A stretch of 64,000 nt of DNA, taken from the NCBI RefSeq assembly GCF_964355755.1, contig NC_092671.1, forward strand, positions 15,480,501 through 15,544,500, read 5' to 3'. This document shows positions 62,401-64,000 of the stretch, piece by piece. Position numbers and translations under genes: made by a program. How positions within the stretch are numbered: the first letter of the stretch is position 1; each line of letters opens with the position of its first letter. The notes under the pieces are model-generated. The model worked only from the letters and a program-made list of their open reading frames with translations. It was not told where the DNA came from and searched no databases. Source of the stretch: Antedon mediterranea (taxonomy: Eukaryota > Echinodermata > Crinoidea > Comatulida > Antedonidae).

Positions 62401-64000
62401 CCTGGTTTTTATAGAAGAATTTTGCCAAATTTTGTATTTGACCATATTAAGTGAAATTCATGTTTTTTCGTCTTGATTTCTGTTAACAAATATTTGATTT
62501 ATGTACAATTAACCAAATATTAAATTTAAAATTCATGCTTGTACCTGAGCTTTAAAACGACCCTAAAAATAACTAATAAACTGAACTGAATTATGATAAT
62601 GAATGATGGATGATTAAAATACTATTTTTTAGCATCTTCTGCAAAGAAAACTGAAGAGACCATTGAAGAAAAAGCAGCAAGATTAAGAAAGAAGATGTAT
62701 GCTTTGCAAGAAAAGAAGGAGAAACAGAAAAAGCAGGTATGTGAGACATTAACAGATTAATAATATCTATCAATAAATAAATGAGTTATAAAAAAAGTAA
62801 AGTAAAGGTCCCATATTCAATGCTGAACATAGGGTAATGAGCTGTTAGAGGAGCTCATTTTGCCTCAGCATTATGTGGTAGGGTGGACAGTTCCTTTTCA
62901 CGCTGCCTTATCCTCCCTAGTATTTTCAACCAGGTACTCATTTCAGCTGAGTAGACTGGTAGTTATCGGGAATTGAGCCCAGGTCTCTCTGTATGTACTA
63001 AATAATGGTAATCATAAACACATTTAGGTTGAAAAGCAAAAAGAAATGGAAAGAAGAGAAACGGGAAAACAAATGCAAGAGCAAAAAAAGAAAAACCAAG
63101 ATTCGGTAGCTCTGAGAGCTATGCAGGAACGCAAGAAAGAAAAGCAGGAAGAAGAAATGCATAGAAAACTAGTTCGTGAACAATTGGAGCGAGACAAGCT
63201 TGAGAAAAAGACAAGATTTGAAGCAGAAAAGCGTGAGAGAGAAGAAGGAAAAGGAAAATGGAATGTACAGAAACAAGAGCAGACCGCAGAGGAAGAACTG
63301 GAACGGAAGAGAAAACGAATGTATGTTGTTGTTCTCTTTGTGTCTACACTATCAAACTTTATGTGACAAAAAAATGTGATGTGCGCGCCCATATATAAAC
63401 ATGATGATGTCATATCACTACTATAGTTGGGAATATCACTACCATATTTTGGCACATCACACTTTTTTTGGCAAACTAGTTTGATAATGTAGAAAGAGCT
63501 CAAGACTTTGCCTACATTTTGCACCCCAATCTCTGCCTAATTAATAACAGGACCATTATGTAACACGGTAGCATTGTATTTATAACATGATATTGCTGCT
63601 TATTTGTAGGGAGAGTGCAAGAATTCAATTTCGACTACCAGATGGGTCAACATTTACTAATAAGTTCCAAGCAACTGCAACATTTTCAGAGCTTTATGAA
63701 TATATCAAACAGGTAAAGTCAAATGTGTGTAAAGCCTTGTCCACACTATCAAACTTTATGTGACAACAACATTTGGTGTACCCATATATGTACATGATGA
63801 TGTCATATCACTACCATATTTGAGCATATCATTACCATATTTGGGAACATCACACTTTTTTTGTCAAACTAGTTTGATAGTGTAGACAGAGCTTAACAAT
63901 AGCATTATTTTAAAAAGATGTACAATACTATTTACAATCATATTTGCTATTACAATAATGAATAATGATTTTCTTACAGAAAATAACCTCTGAAGACTTG
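59468..64000 (+). CDS. UBXN4: UBX domain protein 4 (UBXN4/erasin), 5' part, 331 codons in window
   Basis: UBXN4 is an ER-membrane adaptor that recruits the p97/VCP ATPase for ER-associated degradation. Coding exons: 59468-59549, 59938-60049, 60371-60399, 60914-61035, 61191-61317, 62633-62736, 63028-63320, 63610-63712, 63980 to the window edge (993 nt, open, GT-AG junctions in phase). The start MLWYEESINAAIKAA matches the family's MLW start. The thioredoxin-like N-terminal domain runs to about residue 115 (AQFSEHYPVVCIPS; YLEAIAGAVTPQEL), then a Ser/Gln linker, then a charged coiled coil (about 160-288; RRETGKQMQEQKKKNQ). The UBX domain begins at SARIQFRLPDGSTFTNKF (about 290) and is cut by the window, so the p97-contact loop and the membrane segment are not seen. 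Three introns carry recognisable repeats. Confidence 0.95.
59588..59675 (+). repeat. TAGGCCTA-rich simple sequence in UBXN4 intron 1
   Basis: At least five overlapping TAGGCCTA/CTAGGCCTAGG octamers within about 80 bases, mixed with TAGCTAGG. It is the densest local cluster of this palindrome in the window. Confidence 0.8.
61620..61905 (-). repeat. Dispersed repeat carrying a 48-bp, four-copy minisatellite
   Basis: Four near-identical 48-base units (CATTTTGTATCTTCATTGAG ... ACAGCATTGT) occupy about 61706-61900; since 48 is a multiple of three, both strands stay open (16-residue repeats). The flank 61620-61705 matches the reverse complement of 4490-4600. It is inside UBXN4 intron 5 and is not part of the protein. 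Confidence 0.85.
62815..62998 (+). repeat. Probable SINE-like repeat in UBXN4 intron 6
   Basis: The segment from CCCATATTCAATGCTGAACA to GAGCCCAGGTCTCTCTGTAT is more G+C-balanced than its surroundings, with an AGGTACTCATTTCAGCTGAG phrase. The style suggests an old SINE, but I see no second copy here to prove it. Confidence 0.35.
63335..63503. mobile_element. MITE, GTCTACACTATCAAACT family, 15 bp after a UBXN4 splice donor
   Basis: TGTCTACACTATCAAACTTT at about 63340 and AGTTTGATAATGTAGAAAGA near 63496 are inverted ends. The core has CATATATAAACATGATGATG and ATCACTACCATATT. The element starts about 15 bases downstream of the exon ending at 63320. Confidence 0.8.
63730..63896. mobile_element. 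MITE, GTCTACACTATCAAACT family, complete copy
   Basis: It runs from AAGCCTTGTCCACACTATCA to TAGTGTAGACAGAGCTTAA. TAA occurs at both borders, suggesting a three-base target duplication. It starts about 18 bases after the UBXN4 exon ending at 63712. Confidence 0.8.

Noticed and set aside
63024-63524. 166-residue antisense frame
   Set aside because: Antisense shadow of the UBXN4 coiled-coil exon; its Ser/Phe/Cys-rich content mirrors Lys/Glu codons.

Overview
This is a AT-rich (by eye roughly one third G+C) stretch of animal nuclear genome. Genes are split by many GT-AG introns and are surrounded by miniature inverted-repeat transposons (MITEs), minisatellites and retroelement tails. Nothing prokaryotic or organellar is present. 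The gene content (a complete TEP1, a UBXN4, a small Ly6/CD59-like protein) and the repeat style suggest a marine invertebrate, perhaps a non-vertebrate deuterostome such as an echinoderm. The sequence alone does not settle the phylum.

Layout. 1-5273: intergenic, with nested PIF/Harbinger-like MITEs and a 202-bp tandem duplication. 5274-23117 (+): a gene of 11 coding exons for an acidic secreted protein of about 454 residues that I cannot assign to a family. 23118-27823: intergenic, with a 569-bp MITE. 27824-30226 (+): a three-exon gene for a 118-residue GPI-anchored Ly6/three-finger protein. 30227-32765: intergenic. 32766-55991 (-): the whole coding region of telomerase/vault protein TEP1, rebuilt as 46 coding exons totalling 7785 nt (2594 residues plus stop). 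56009-59467: the head-to-head gap between TEP1 and UBXN4, containing a 2176-bp foldback element made of TTGCGCAA palindromes. 59468-64000 (+): the first nine coding exons of UBXN4, running off the window.

How the genes relate. TEP1 is a ribonucleoprotein component (vault and telomerase RNA binding) and UBXN4 is an ER-membrane p97/VCP adaptor. They are divergent neighbours, but nothing in the sequence ties their functions. The Ly6-like protein and the acidic protein are both predicted to enter the secretory pathway, and I see no evidence of a shared pathway.

Most unusual points: a 33-bp minisatellite that starts at a splice donor and offers four successive in-phase donors, each adding 11 residues; the foldback element upstream of TEP1; an indel-free 52-bp minisatellite of about 12.7 units; a Ser/Leu-rich N-terminus on TEP1 in place of the vertebrate N-terminal repeats; several MITE families with readable target-site duplications; and a strong excess of the palindrome TAGGCCTA. 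I found no clearly new multi-gene system.
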